DNA from: Pseudomonadota bacterium
GTDB taxonomy: Bacteria; Pseudomonadota; Gammaproteobacteria; Steroidobacterales; GCA-2729495
Direction of reading: 5' to 3'
DNA length: 64,000 nt
Assembly: GCA_963204745.1 (NCBI GenBank)
Contig: CAUJHF010000063.1
Span: 49,287 to 113,286 of the forward strand
A model generated the notes under the pieces. It worked only from the letters and a program-made list of their open reading frames with translations, was not told the origin of the DNA and did no database searches. This document shows positions 20,870 through 30,687 of this stretch, in pieces (position 1 is the stretch's first letter; every line of letters starts with the position of its first letter). The position numbers were made by a program, and so were the translations under genes.

Positions 20870-21657
20870 CGCGCTGCTGTCTGTGTCTGGCTTTTCGCCG
20901 CCGCGACCGTCTGGTCGTAACCCTCAGCCTCGAGTTCCAGGGCCAGTGACCGGTCGCCGGTCCGGATGATCTGGCCACCGGCCAGCACATGCACGAAGTC
21001 GGGCCGGATGTAGTCCAGCAGGCGCTGATAGTGCGTTATGAGTACAAACGCGCGGTCCGGACCGCGCTGACTGTTCACGCCATTGGCCACCACCTTCAGC
21101 GCATCGATGTCGAGCCCTGAGTCGGTTTCATCGAGTATGCCGAGTACCGGGTCAAGTACCGCCATCTGGAATATCTCGTTGCGCTTTTTCTCGCCGCCCG
21201 AGAAACCTTCGTTGACGCCGCGATTCAGGAAGCTTTCGTTCATCTGCATCAGTTTGGCTTTCTCGCGCACCAGGCGAAGAAACTGTGCCGCGTCGATCTC
21301 CGCTTCACCACGTGCCTTGCGGCGGGCATTCAGGGCCGCTCGCAGCAGATAGACATTGCTGACACCCGGAACTTCTACCGGATACTGGAAGCCGAGAAAA
21401 AGGCCGGCCCGTGCCCTTTCTTCGGGCTCCATGGCCAGCAGGTCCTGATCGCGGAAACTCACGGAACCCGAGGTGATCGTATAGCCATCGCGTCCGGCGA
21501 GCACATGGGCGAGGGTGCTCTTGCCGGAGCCATTCGGTCCCATGATGGCGTGAACCTCGCCAGCGCGTACCACGAGGTTCATGCCGGTCAGGATTTCCTT
21601 GCCGGCGACGGTGACCCGCAGGTCAGTGATGGTCAGTAGTGGTGCTGATTGCTGCAA
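20866..21657 (-). CDS. sufC: Fe-S cluster assembly ATPase SufC (probable non-ATG start)
   Basis: MGPNGSGKSTLAHVLAG, FSGGEKKRNEIFQM, DETDSGLDIDALKVVA; the longer ORF to 21822 runs into sufB, so the start is likely TTG at 21657 or a CTG just downstream. Confidence 0.93.
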   Translation of the reverse strand: MQQSAPLLTITDLRVTVAGKEILTGMNLVVRAGEVHAIMGPNGSGKSTLAHVLAGRDGYTITSGSVSFRDQDLLAMEPEERARAGLFLGFQYPVEVPGVSNVYLLRAALNARRKARGEAEIDAAQFLRLVREKAKLMQMNESFLNRGVNEGFSGGEKKRNEIFQMAVLDPVLGILDETDSGLDIDALKVVANGVNSQRGPDRAFVLITHYQRLLDYIRPDFVHVLAGGQIIRTGDRSLALELEAEGYDQTVAAAKSQTQTAAR

Positions 21658-21674
21658 GCGATACGCGCGGCCGG

Positions 21675-23126
21675 TCAGCCGACTGCGCCCTCCAGGCTGA
21701 CGTTGAGAAGATTCTGTGCCTCTACGGCGAATTCCATCGGCAGTTCGCGGAACACCTGTTTGCAAAAGCCGTTTACGATCAGGTTGACCGCATCTTCCTG
21801 CGACAGCCCGCGCTGCCGGCAATAAAACAGCTGGTCGTCACCGATCTTCGAGGTAGTGGCTTCGTGTTCGACAATCGCGCCGGGGTTGCGTATTTCCATA
21901 TACGGATATGTATGTGCGGCAGAGCGACTGCCCATCAGCAGTGAATCGCACTGCGTGAAATTGCGCGCACCTTCGGCTGTCGGCAGCACCTTGACAAGGC
22001 CGCGATAGGCACTCTGCGAGCGTCCGGCCGCAATGCCCTTGGAAACGATGGTGCTGCGCGTATTGCGGCCGATATGGATCATCTTGGTGCCGGTGTCGGC
22101 TTGCTGCAGATTGTTGGTGACTGCAACAGAGTAAAATTCGCCGACGGAGTTGTCGCCGCGCAGAATGCAGCTCGGGTATTTCCAGGTGATGGCGGAACCG
22201 GCTTCGACCTGGGTCCATGAAATCTTCGAATTGGCCCCGCGGCAGTCACCGCGTTTGGTGACGAAATTGTAAATACCGCCGCGACCCTCCTCGTCGCCGG
22301 GGTACCAGTTTTGCACGGTGGAATACTTGATCGTTGCATCCTTGAGGGCGACCAGTTCGACGACCGCTGCATGCAGCTGGTTTTCGTCACGCTGCGGCGC
22401 TGTACAGCCCTCGAGATAGCTGACGTGACTGCCTTCCTCGGCGATGATCAGGGTGCGTTCAAACTGACCGGTCTTGGCCTGGTTGATCCGGAAATATGTG
22501 GACAGCTCCATCGGGCAGCGCACGCCCTTCGGGATATAGACGAAGGAGCCATCGGTGAACATTGCGGAGTTCAACGCGGCAAAATAGTTGTCGCGGTAGG
22601 GGACAACAGTACCGAGATATTGCCGGATCAGTTCGGGATGCTCCCGGGCTGCTTCGGAGAACGAGCAGAAGATCACGCCCGCAGCTGCGAGCTTGTCCCT
22701 GAAGGTGGTGGTGACCGAAACGCTGTCAAACACTGCATCTACAGCAACCCCGGCGAGCCGGGCGCGCTCGTGCAGGGGCACACCCAGTTTCTCGTAGGTG
22801 GCAAGAAGTTTCGGGTCTACCTCATCAATCGACTTGAGTCCCGGTGTCTTGCGCGGCGCCGAGAAATACGAGATGTCCTGGTAGTCGATCGGCGGGTAGT
22901 GCAGCCGGGCCCAGCCCGGTTCACGCATTGTCAGCCAGTGACGGTAGGCTTTCAGTCGCCACTCAAGCAAAAACGCCGGCTCATCTTTCTTCTGCGAGAT
23001 AAAGCGGATCACCTGCTCGCTGTGGCCAGGCGGTACCGTATCTGACTCGATGTCGGTGACAAAGCCATGCTGGTAGCGGCGGTTTACCAGTTCGTTGAGA
23101 CCAGGGTTCTGCAATTTACTGTCCAT
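21675..23126 (-). CDS. sufB: Fe-S cluster assembly protein SufB
   Basis: [52 protein letters not shown]-terminal [16 protein letters not shown]. Confidence 0.97.
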   Translation of the reverse strand: MDSKLQNPGLNELVNRRYQHGFVTDIESDTVPPGHSEQVIRFISQKKDEPAFLLEWRLKAYRHWLTMREPGWARLHYPPIDYQDISYFSAPRKTPGLKSIDEVDPKLLATYEKLGVPLHERARLAGVAVDAVFDSVSVTTTFRDKLAAAGVIFCSFSEAAREHPELIRQYLGTVVPYRDNYFAALNSAMFTDGSFVYIPKGVRCPMELSTYFRINQAKTGQFERTLIIAEEGSHVSYLEGCTAPQRDENQLHAAVVELVALKDATIKYSTVQNWYPGDEEGRGGIYNFVTKRGDCRGANSKISWTQVEAGSAITWKYPSCILRGDNSVGEFYSVAVTNNLQQADTGTKMIHIGRNTRSTIVSKGIAAGRSQSAYRGLVKVLPTAEGARNFTQCDSLLMGSRSAAHTYPYMEIRNPGAIVEHEATTSKIGDDQLFYCRQRGLSQEDAVNLIVNGFCKQVFRELPMEFAVEAQNLLNVSLEGAVG

Positions 23127-23144
23127 GCTTGATCTGCGGCCTGT

Positions 23145-23615
23145 TCAGCTCGACGAGCGGCGTTCCGGCGGCTTGCCGCGTCGTGCCGACAGGTCGTGCA
23201 AAGGAAATTCATGCGGCGGATGGGCGAGATCCGCCAGCGTTACGGTGTCCAGTGCGCTACGGATGGTGCGGTTGATCTTCTGCCATGCATCGCCGACCGG
23301 GCATCCATCCTCAAGCTCGCACTGGCTATCGGTCATGCTGCATTCGGTGATGCTTAGAGGGCCTTCCAGTACATCGACGATTTCTGCCGCACTGATGTCC
23401 TCCGGCGTACGGGACAATGCGTAGCCACCTTCAGCCCCGCGCAGCGAGCGCACCAGATCACCGCGCGCGAGGACCTTGAGCAGCTTCTGTACGGTAGGCA
23501 GCGCGATACGGGTGCCGTTCGCGACATCGTTGGCCGAGCAGACCTCGCTCGTCTGTGCGGCGAGGTACACGAGAATCATCGTGCCGTAGTCCGTCAATTT
23601 ACTGATGCGAAGCAT
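23145..23615 (-). CDS. Rrf2-family SUF Fe-S assembly regulator (IscR/SufR-like)
   Basis: MLRISKLTDYGTMILVYLA; LARGDLVRSLRGAEGGYALSR; Cys cluster C..(SMTDSQCELEDGCPVGDAW); adjacent to sufB. Confidence 0.93.
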   Translation of the reverse strand: MLRISKLTDYGTMILVYLAAQTSEVCSANDVANGTRIALPTVQKLLKVLARGDLVRSLRGAEGGYALSRTPEDISAAEIVDVLEGPLSITECSMTDSQCELEDGCPVGDAWQKINRTIRSALDTVTLADLAHPPHEFPLHDLSARRGKPPERRSSS

Positions 23616-23638
23616 ATGGGACCATCTTAGTCCAATAT
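23614..23638 (-). promoter_or_regulatory. Putative IscR type-1-like operator at the start codon of the suf regulator
   Basis: Minus strand ATATTGGACTAAGATGGTCCCATAT; resembles the E. coli IscR type 1 consensus ATASYYGACTRWWWYAGTCRRSTAT at core GACTA....GTC and outer ATA/TAT (by-eye alignment). Confidence 0.6.
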
Positions 23639-23787
23639 GCTTTTGAGGGGAATAGGGGGAAGCCTGCCGGCCCGGCCTGCAGCCGACATCCGGGCTCAGC
23701 CGCTGCGCAGAATTTGCTATCCTTGCGAACCTAAAAATAACGGGCTGCGGTCATTAGGCAGCTGGATCACAAGCGGAGGTTTATGTC

Positions 23788-24804
23788 ATGACTGCGCAGT
23801 CTCTGGCCGCTATCGCTCAGGCGATGGTGGCGCCAGGCAAGGGAATTCTTGCTGCTGACGAGAGCTCAGGCACTATCAAGAAGCGCTTTGACGCAATCAG
23901 GCTTGAGTCGACCGAGGAAAATCGTCGCGCCTATCGGGATCTGCTTTTCACCACGCCTGGTGCTGCAGAGTTCATCAGCGGCGTCATCCTGTATGACGAA
24001 ACCATCCGTCAGTCCACACGTGATGGTGTGCCCTTTGCGAAGTACCTCACGCAACAGGGCATTATCCCGGGCATCAAGGTCGATGCCGGTGCGAAGGCCC
24101 TGGCAGGGTTCCCGGGCGAGAAAATTACCGAGGGTCTCGACGGCTTGCGCGAGCGCCTGAAGGAGTACGCGGGTCTCGGTGCACGCTTTGCGAAGTGGCG
24201 GGCCGTCATCACGATCGGTTCCGGAATCCCATCCGCATGGTGCCTGCAGGCCAATGCCCATGCGCTGGCGCGCTACGCGGCGCTGTGTCAGGAAGCCGGT
24301 ATTGTTCCCATCGTCGAGCCGGAAGTGCTGATGGATGGTGACCATACACAGGCCCGCTGTGCGCAGGTGACCTGTGAAGCGCTGGAGAGAACCTTCATTG
24401 AGTTACGTCATCATCACGTTGATCTTTCAGGGATTGTTCTAAAGCCAAACATGATCGTGTCGGGTACGGACTGCAAGCAGCAGGCATCGGTCGCCGAGGT
24501 TGCCGAAGCGACCGTCCGCTGCCTCAAGTCGATGGTTCCAGCGACCGTGCCGGGTATCGCTTTTCTGTCGGGTGGGCAGAGTCCCGAACTGGCTACCGAG
24601 CACCTCAGTGCGATCAATGCGCTGGGTGGATTGCCCTGGCAGGTGACTTTCTCTTACGGCCGGGCGCTGCAGGCAACGGTGCTCAAGGCCTGGGGTGGCA
24701 AGGCTGACAGCGTGAAGGCAGGCCAGGCCGAGTTATACAAGCGGGCCCGCCTGAACAGCCTGGCTCATGGCGGTAAGTACAAACCTGCAATGGAAGCTGC
24801 GTGA
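23788..24804 (+). CDS. Class I fructose-bisphosphate aldolase
   Basis: MVAPGKGILAADESSGTIKKRF; FAKWRAVI; VLKPNMIVSG; FLSGGQSPELATEHLSAIN; WQVTFSYGRALQ. Confidence 0.95.
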   Translation: MTAQSLAAIAQAMVAPGKGILAADESSGTIKKRFDAIRLESTEENRRAYRDLLFTTPGAAEFISGVILYDETIRQSTRDGVPFAKYLTQQGIIPGIKVDAGAKALAGFPGEKITEGLDGLRERLKEYAGLGARFAKWRAVITIGSGIPSAWCLQANAHALARYAALCQEAGIVPIVEPEVLMDGDHTQARCAQVTCEALERTFIELRHHHVDLSGIVLKPNMIVSGTDCKQQASVAEVAEATVRCLKSMVPATVPGIAFLSGGQSPELATEHLSAINALGGLPWQVTFSYGRALQATVLKAWGGKADSVKAGQAELYKRARLNSLAHGGKYKPAMEAA

Positions 24805-25616
24805 AAGCCGCTTTGGCCGCTGACAACCTGATCGAGATCAGTGGCCTGCGCTTTTCGCGAGGCAGCCGCCTGATCTTTGATGGCCTGGAGCTTGCGATCC
24901 CCCGCGGCAGTATCACCGCGATCATGGGTCCCAGCGGTACCGGCAAGACGACGCTGCTCCGTATGTTCACGGGGCAGCTCAAGCCGGATGCAGGCAGCGT
25001 CCTGGTTGCGGGGCAGGAAGTGCCGCGCCTGTCCAGGTCCGATCTCTATGCGCTCCGCCGCCGGATGGGCATGCTGTTTCAGAACAGTGCATTGCTGACG
25101 GACTTCAGCGTTTTCGAGAACGTTGCCTTTCCGGTGCGTGAAAATACCGACCTGCCCGAACGCCTGCTTCGTAACCTGGTGCTGACCAAATTGCAGTCGG
25201 TTGGCTTGCGTGGCGCAGCGAACCTCATGCCCTCCGAGCTTTCCGGTGGCATGTCGCGGCGCGTGGCGATGGCCCGGGCCATGGTTCTGGATCCGGAGTT
25301 GCTGCTCTACGACGAACCATTCTCGGGGCTCGACCCCATCTCGCTCGGCGTAGTCCTGCGCCTGATCCGACTCAACAATGATGCGCTGGGGCTTACCAGT
25401 ATCGTGGTTTCGCATGATGTCGCAGAGATCTCGCATATCGCGGATCATTGTTTTGTTATATCGGAAGGCAAGGTGATCGCCAGCGGTCGGCCCGACGAAC
25501 TCGCAGACAGTGAGTCTGAACTGGTGCGCCAGTTCATGACCGGTGCGGTCGACGGGCCGGTACCCTTTCACTATCCTGCGCCCGACTATCGGCAGCAGTT
25601 ACTGGGCAGTTCGTGA
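24801..25616 (+). CDS. mlaF: MlaF, phospholipid transport ABC ATPase
   Basis: GPSGTGKTTLLRMFTG; FQNSALLTDFSVFENVAFPVRE; LSGGMSRRVAMARAM; LYDEPFSGLDPIS; GTGA overlap with upstream gene. Confidence 0.94.
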   Translation: MKAALAADNLIEISGLRFSRGSRLIFDGLELAIPRGSITAIMGPSGTGKTTLLRMFTGQLKPDAGSVLVAGQEVPRLSRSDLYALRRRMGMLFQNSALLTDFSVFENVAFPVRENTDLPERLLRNLVLTKLQSVGLRGAANLMPSELSGGMSRRVAMARAMVLDPELLLYDEPFSGLDPISLGVVLRLIRLNNDALGLTSIVVSHDVAEISHIADHCFVISEGKVIASGRPDELADSESELVRQFMTGAVDGPVPFHYPAPDYRQQLLGSS

Positions 25617-26383
25617 TGACGCTGTTCATGCAGTTGCAGGGCAGCCTGCTGGCTTCCATGCGCAAGCTTGGGGCCGTTGTGCTGTTTCTGGGTGAGATTC
25701 TTGCGCAATGCCCGGCGGCATTTACCCGGCCCAGGCTGATCTCGGCGCAGGTGCACAACGCCGGTGTGCTGTCGCTGGTGATCATCATGACCTCGGCGTT
25801 TTTTGTCGGCATGGTGATCGGTTTGCAGGGCTACGATTCGCTGGCCCGTCTCCGTCAGGAAGATATCCTAGGTGCGGGCGTCGCGCTGACGCTTATCAAG
25901 GAACTGGGGCCGGTCGTCACTGCGTTGCTGTTTGCCGGCCGTGCCGGCACCGCGCTCGCCTCTGAAATAGGCCTTATGCGCGCCACGGACCAGCTGGCTG
26001 CCATGGAAGTGATGGCTATCGACCCGATCAGGCGTATCGTTGCGCCGCGTTTTGTCGGTGGCGCCATATCGGTGCCGCTGCTGACGGCCGTATTCAACGC
26101 CATCGGCATTCTCGGTGCCTGGTTCATCGGCGTGTATATCATGGGCGTGGACGGTGGCGCTTTCTGGTCGCAGATGCAGGAGTACGTCGATCCGTCGGAT
26201 ATCGGCGAAGGCGTTTCCAAGAGCATTGTGTTCGGCATCGCCGCTAGCCTGATCGCCGTTTACGAAGGCTACAATTGTGCGCCCACGGCCGAGGGCGTCG
26301 GCATGGCGACTACGCGTACGGTAGTTACCACCTCGATCGCCGTTCTGATACTCGACTACATGATCACCGCATTTCTGATTTGA
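25613..26383 (+). CDS. mlaE: MlaE, phospholipid transport permease
   Basis: MVIGLQGYDSLARL, GPVVTALLFAGRAGTALASEIGLMRATDQLAAMEVMAIDP. Confidence 0.95.
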   Translation: MMTLFMQLQGSLLASMRKLGAVVLFLGEILAQCPAAFTRPRLISAQVHNAGVLSLVIIMTSAFFVGMVIGLQGYDSLARLRQEDILGAGVALTLIKELGPVVTALLFAGRAGTALASEIGLMRATDQLAAMEVMAIDPIRRIVAPRFVGGAISVPLLTAVFNAIGILGAWFIGVYIMGVDGGAFWSQMQEYVDPSDIGEGVSKSIVFGIAASLIAVYEGYNCAPTAEGVGMATTRTVVTTSIAVLILDYMITAFLI

Positions 26384-26395
26384 GGACGATACGGC

Positions 26396-26890
26396 ATGGA
26401 AAGCAGCAGACCACGTGAGCTCGGTACCGGGCTGTTCGTATTTCTGGGTTTTGCGGCCCTGCTATTTCTGGCGACCCAGACCACAGACCTCGATGAATAT
26501 GCCGGGGATGAGGGCTACAGGGTAACGGCGCGTTTTGAGGATGTAGCCGGCCTGAAGGTCCGTTCACAGGTGACGATGTCGGGTGTAAATATCGGCCGGG
26601 TCGAGAGCATCAAATTTGACAATGACCGGCTCGATGCCGTCGTTACGCTGCGTATTAACAGTCAGTTCAACCGCATCCCGGATGATTCTGACGCCAGCAT
26701 CCTGACGGCCGGTCTGCTGGGCAGCAAGTACGTTGGTATCGGGGCCGGTGGCGCCGATACCTATCTTGCTGAAGGCAGTGAACTGCAGATCACGCAATCA
26801 GCTGTGATACTCGAACAGCTGATCGGCAAGTTTCTGTTCAGCAAGGCTGAAGAGGGCGATTCCTCGGCATCGCCTGCGGCTACCGAATAG
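26396..26890 (+). CDS. mlaD: MlaD, MCE-domain protein
   Basis: YRVTARFEDVAGLKVRSQVTMSGVNIGRVESI; LLGSKYVGIGAGG. Confidence 0.95.
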   Translation: MESSRPRELGTGLFVFLGFAALLFLATQTTDLDEYAGDEGYRVTARFEDVAGLKVRSQVTMSGVNIGRVESIKFDNDRLDAVVTLRINSQFNRIPDDSDASILTAGLLGSKYVGIGAGGADTYLAEGSELQITQSAVILEQLIGKFLFSKAEEGDSSASPAATE

Positions 26891-26905
26891 GAGGATGATC
26901 GGTTC

Positions 26906-27562
26906 ATGAAGACTTTCGCGACGCTTGCTCTACTGCTTCTGTCTCTTGTTGTGCAGGCTGACAATCGCACGCCGGATCAGGTCGTGACCGAGACGGCTGA
27001 AACCCTGGCGAAGCATATCGAGGGCAAGCAGGCCTGGCTGGCAGCCAATCCAGCCGATCTCTACAAGCTGGTTGATGAAGTCTTTCTGCCGGTCTTTGAT
27101 ACTGACTATGCCGGCCGGTTGGTGCTTGGCAAAAACTGGCGCACTGCAACGCCGGAGCAGCGCAAGAAGTTCATAGATACTTTCTACGACTTTCTGCTGC
27201 ACAGCTATGCGCGTCACGTACTGCGTTTTGAGCGCGACAAGGTCCGGATACTGCCGGCCTCCAGTGCTGTACCCAATCCGAAGAATACTGTCGTAAGAAG
27301 CATCATGGAGCTGGAAGACGGCACCACTCTGCCGGTGAACTACAGCCTCCATCAGACCAAGGATGGCTGGCGTGCTTTTGATGTGCGCATCGAGGGTATT
27401 TCATACGTACAGAACTACCGTAACCAGTTCAACGCTGAGATCAGCGCCAAGGGTATCGATGCGGTCATTGCCCGCCTGGAGGCCGATGCAGCCAAGCTGG
27501 ATCCCTGCACCGGCACCAGCACGAGTACCAAACCTGCAGCACCGGGTGCCGTTGCCAAATGA
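26906..27562 (+). CDS. mlaC: MlaC, periplasmic phospholipid-binding protein
   Basis: Signal peptide; FDTDYAGRLVLGKNWRTATPEQRKKFIDTFYDFLLHSYA; DGWRAFDVRIEGISYVQNYRNQF. Confidence 0.94.
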   Translation: MKTFATLALLLLSLVVQADNRTPDQVVTETAETLAKHIEGKQAWLAANPADLYKLVDEVFLPVFDTDYAGRLVLGKNWRTATPEQRKKFIDTFYDFLLHSYARHVLRFERDKVRILPASSAVPNPKNTVVRSIMELEDGTTLPVNYSLHQTKDGWRAFDVRIEGISYVQNYRNQFNAEISAKGIDAVIARLEADAAKLDPCTGTSTSTKPAAPGAVAK

Positions 27563-27870
27563 CCACGACGCCTGAGCTGCGCTCCGTGGGGCCGGGTCAA
27601 TTGGGTCTCAGTGGACCGCTGGTCTTTGCGACTGCGGGTGAACTGCTGGATGTGAGCCGCAAGATGTTTGCCGGCGACTCCGGTATTTCAATTGATCTCG
27701 GTGGCGTAACCAAAGTGGACAGTGCTGGCCTTGCCTTGTTGCTGGAATGGCTGCGCTGGGGGCAGGCAGAGCGTCGCTCGGTCAGCTTCACCCACTTGCC
27801 AGACAGACTGCTGGCAATAGCGCGGCTAAGTGGCGTTGAGGAGATGCTGGTGACGGGTAACGACGGCTAG
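27559..27870 (+). CDS. mlaB: MlaB, STAS domain protein
   Basis: STAS-like ISIDLGGVTKVDSAGLALLLEWLRW; mla operon position. Confidence 0.9.
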   Translation: MTTTPELRSVGPGQLGLSGPLVFATAGELLDVSRKMFAGDSGISIDLGGVTKVDSAGLALLLEWLRWGQAERRSVSFTHLPDRLLAIARLSGVEEMLVTGNDG

Positions 27871-27871
27871 T

Positions 27872-28633
27872 CTAGTTGTCGTCCAAGTCGTCCAAGTCGT
27901 CCAAGTCGTCCATATAGCTGTCGTCAACCGGTACGTTGCCGTCATACATGCGATAACGCCGGTTTTGCAGATAAGCGTCGCGTACAAACAGATATGGGTC
28001 GTAAGCGTCAAAAATCTGCTGGTCAGCGTCCAGCAGGCGTGATCGCTTTTCCACCTGATGCACTGACCAGAGGGCCCAGCTGATATCGACGTTGTCGTTG
28101 CTGAGATCGATCAGCGGGGTCAATGGTGAATCCGCAACATCGCCGGTCAGGCTGCGCAGCGTGCGGGGACCAAACAAGGGCAACACGATGTATGGACCTT
28201 CGCCCACGCCCCATTTGCCCAGGGTCTGGCCAAAGTCCTCGTCATTTTCCTTGAGCCCGACCCGCGTTGCCGGGTCAAAAAAACCGAACAGGCCTACCGT
28301 GGTGTTCAGCAGGAAGCGACCCGTATCGCGACCACCATCGCGAAACTTTCCTTGCAGGAAATCATTCACGATAGTGATCGGGTACTTGAGGTTGCTGAAG
28401 AAATTCTGGATCCCGCCCCGCATCCGGGCCGGCAGTCCACGTTCATAACCAACGGCAACCGGTCGCAACAGGTACCGGTCGCCGATGTCGTTTACCTTGT
28501 ACATCGCCCGGTTAAAGGGTTGGATCGGGTCGTAGGCGTCCTGGTTTTCAGCAGCCCTGCTGCTGGCACAGCCGCTGCTGATAATGAAGACCAGCACCAC
28601 CAGGGCTGAGCGCGATTTATCCCAGGTATTCAT
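27872..28633 (-). CDS. mlaA: MlaA (VacJ) lipoprotein with acidic C-terminal repeat tail
   Basis: Lipobox SSGCAS; DPIQPFNRAMYKVNDIGDRYLLRPVAVGYERGLP; RFLLNTTVGLFGFFDPAT; GVGEGPYIVLPLFGPRTLR. Confidence 0.95.
   Translation of the reverse strand: MNTWDKSRSALVVLVFIISSGCASSRAAENQDAYDPIQPFNRAMYKVNDIGDRYLLRPVAVGYERGLPARMRGGIQNFFSNLKYPITIVNDFLQGKFRDGGRDTGRFLLNTTVGLFGFFDPATRVGLKENDEDFGQTLGKWGVGEGPYIVLPLFGPRTLRSLTGDVADSPLTPLIDLSNDNVDISWALWSVHQVEKRSRLLDADQQIFDAYDPYLFVRDAYLQNRRYRMYDGNVPVDDSYMDDLDDLDDLDDN
27878..27911. repeat. 9-bp tandem repeat (gtcgtccaa, about 3.8 copies) encoding the DDL repeats at the MlaA C-terminus
   Basis: gtcgtccaa gtcgtccaa gtcgtccaa gtcgtcc read directly. Confidence 0.95.
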
Positions 28634-30171
28634 TGTGCATTTCCGTTGTTTTGTCGCCGGGCTTTCTGTTCTCTATCTACCCATTCCTGGATCTGCTCAA
28701 GCCGCGCGTTGAAACGCGCCCTCTGCACGCTGTTCAGCCCGGGAATGGACAGGGCCAGCCGGAGCTGGTCGGCTGCCATCGTTGCATCACCCTTGATCAG
28801 GTGCAACTCCGCCATATAGTAATGCGCTTCCGCTGTGTCACCGGCAGCGCTTGCGGCCAGGGCAATCAAGCGTACCTGTTTGGCAGTCGGCGGAACATTG
28901 TTGAGCAGGTCCAGCAGAATGTGGTGGGCTTTCTTTGCATTTCCGTTCGCGAGCAGTGCTTCGGCGTAGTGCACTGTGAGCGGCACATTGCGCGGGAATA
29001 GCGCCGTCGCCTGGTCAAATATGGCAAACGCCTGGTCCCTGTTTCCAAGGGCGAGTTCTGCATTTGCCTGCCCGGTATGAAAGGGGATTATGCCCGGATG
29101 GGCTGCGCGCAGATTTCTGAACTGGTCGCATGCGATGTCGTATTGACTCAATTCCATACGCGCCAGCGCGATGCCGTAATCGGTGCCCAGATTGCCGATG
29201 CTCTTCGGATTCTGCTGTTCCCCGAGGAAAAATTCGAGTGCCTTTTCCGGCGTGGAGCTGGTCAGGACGCGAATCCTCGCCTTGGTCAGGGAATAGCCGG
29301 CAGCATCCTGGACTTCGGGACGCGGAAGCGAAGCGGCGCGTTCCCTCGTTTCCGCGATACGGTTTACGGTTACCGGATGCGTGCGCAGAAACTCGGGTGC
29401 CTGACTCGCGAGTGGTCCGGTCTGTCTGGCAAGAGTCTCGAAGAAGGCCGGCATGCCTTCCGGATCGAAGCCGGCCGCAGCCAGCACACCGACACCCACG
29501 CGGTCGGCTTCATATTCATTGGCGCGGGTGAAATTGATCTGCTGCTGTGCCGTTACGCCCTGTGCGGTAACAATTGCGCCCGTTATCGCATCGCTGCTTC
29601 CGCCTGCGGCGCCCAGCAGGATTGCACCGAGCATCGCGGCCATGCTGAGAATGCTGTTGCGCTGATTTGCATAGACTGCACGCGAGATATGCCGCTGTGT
29701 TACATGCGAGATTTCATGAGCCATGACACCGGCAAGTTCGCTCTCGCTGTTGCTTGCCAGAATCAGGCCGGAGTGAATACCGATATAGCCGCCGGGCAGC
29801 GCAAACGCATTAATTGCATTGTCGTTGACAATGAAGAAGTTGAACTGGAAATCGCCATCGTGGGCCTGGGTCGCCAGTTTCTGCCCGATGTCCTGAACAT
29901 ACTCCTGGATTTCCGGATCGCTCATGACGCGGTCGGTGTCGATCAGGCTGCGGTAGATGCTGCGACCTATCTGCACTTCGCGGTCGCGGGACAGAACCGA
30001 GTCGCCCGGGCTGCCAATATCGGGCAAATCGCTGTTTGTTGCCGGCAACGGCGGGATGATCAGGCAGGTCATCGCGACGGACAGGACGAGGTTTCGCAGG
30101 CATGGGCGGATCATGCGGGACCATGATCCATGCCGGGAGACGGGGTCTGTACTCGATATGGTATGGGGCAT
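28630..30171 (-). CDS. bepA: BepA-like M48 metalloprotease with TPR region
   Basis: HEISH motif in GVMAHEISHVTQRHISR; FALPGGYIGIHSGLI; NEYEADRVGVGVLAAAGFDPEGM. Confidence 0.92.
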   Translation of the reverse strand: MPHTISSTDPVSRHGSWSRMIRPCLRNLVLSVAMTCLIIPPLPATNSDLPDIGSPGDSVLSRDREVQIGRSIYRSLIDTDRVMSDPEIQEYVQDIGQKLATQAHDGDFQFNFFIVNDNAINAFALPGGYIGIHSGLILASNSESELAGVMAHEISHVTQRHISRAVYANQRNSILSMAAMLGAILLGAAGGSSDAITGAIVTAQGVTAQQQINFTRANEYEADRVGVGVLAAAGFDPEGMPAFFETLARQTGPLASQAPEFLRTHPVTVNRIAETRERAASLPRPEVQDAAGYSLTKARIRVLTSSTPEKALEFFLGEQQNPKSIGNLGTDYGIALARMELSQYDIACDQFRNLRAAHPGIIPFHTGQANAELALGNRDQAFAIFDQATALFPRNVPLTVHYAEALLANGNAKKAHHILLDLLNNVPPTAKQVRLIALAASAAGDTAEAHYYMAELHLIKGDATMAADQLRLALSIPGLNSVQRARFNARLEQIQEWVDREQKARRQNNGNAQ

Positions 30172-30190
30172 GCGCCTGTCTGCGGCGGTG

Positions 30191-30658
30191 TCAGTCTGTG
30201 CTGATCGCTTCCAGGACTTCTGCGGCGTGGCCCTTGACGCTGACCTTGCGCCACTCGCGTTGCAATCTGCCTTCGGTATCGATCAAAAAGGTGCTGCGCT
30301 CGATGCCAAGCACCTTCTTTCCATACATGTTCTTTTCGCGGATCACGTCAAACAACCGGCAGAGTTTTTCATCCGCGTCGGACAGCAGATCGAAAGGGAA
30401 CTCGAATTTTGCCTTGAATTTCTCGTGTGATGCGAGGGAGTCGCGTGATACGCCAAGGATCACAGTATGCTTTTTCCTGAATTTCTCCTGCAGGGTGCCA
30501 AAGTCACAGCTTTCGGTAGTGCAGCCCGGTGTGCTGTCCTTCGGATAGAAGTACACCACCACATTCCTGCCACGCAGATCCTTGAGTTCGATGTGCTGGT
30601 CGCCGGTAGCCGGCAGCCGGAAATTCGGTACGACCTTGCCAACTGTAACGGTACTCAT
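30191..30658 (-). CDS. bcp: Thioredoxin-dependent peroxiredoxin Bcp
   Basis: YFYPKDSTPGCTTESCDFGTLQEKF; ERSTFLIDTEGRLQREWRKV. Confidence 0.94.
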   Translation of the reverse strand: MSTVTVGKVVPNFRLPATGDQHIELKDLRGRNVVVYFYPKDSTPGCTTESCDFGTLQEKFRKKHTVILGVSRDSLASHEKFKAKFEFPFDLLSDADEKLCRLFDVIREKNMYGKKVLGIERSTFLIDTEGRLQREWRKVSVKGHAAEVLEAISTD

Positions 30659-30687
30659 GTGCTTTCCTGTCTGTCAGCCGGATTCGT

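Noticed and set aside
29077-30126. 349-aa plus-strand ORF opposite bepA
   Set aside because: Shadow of the M48 protease gene; no motif or signal of its own.
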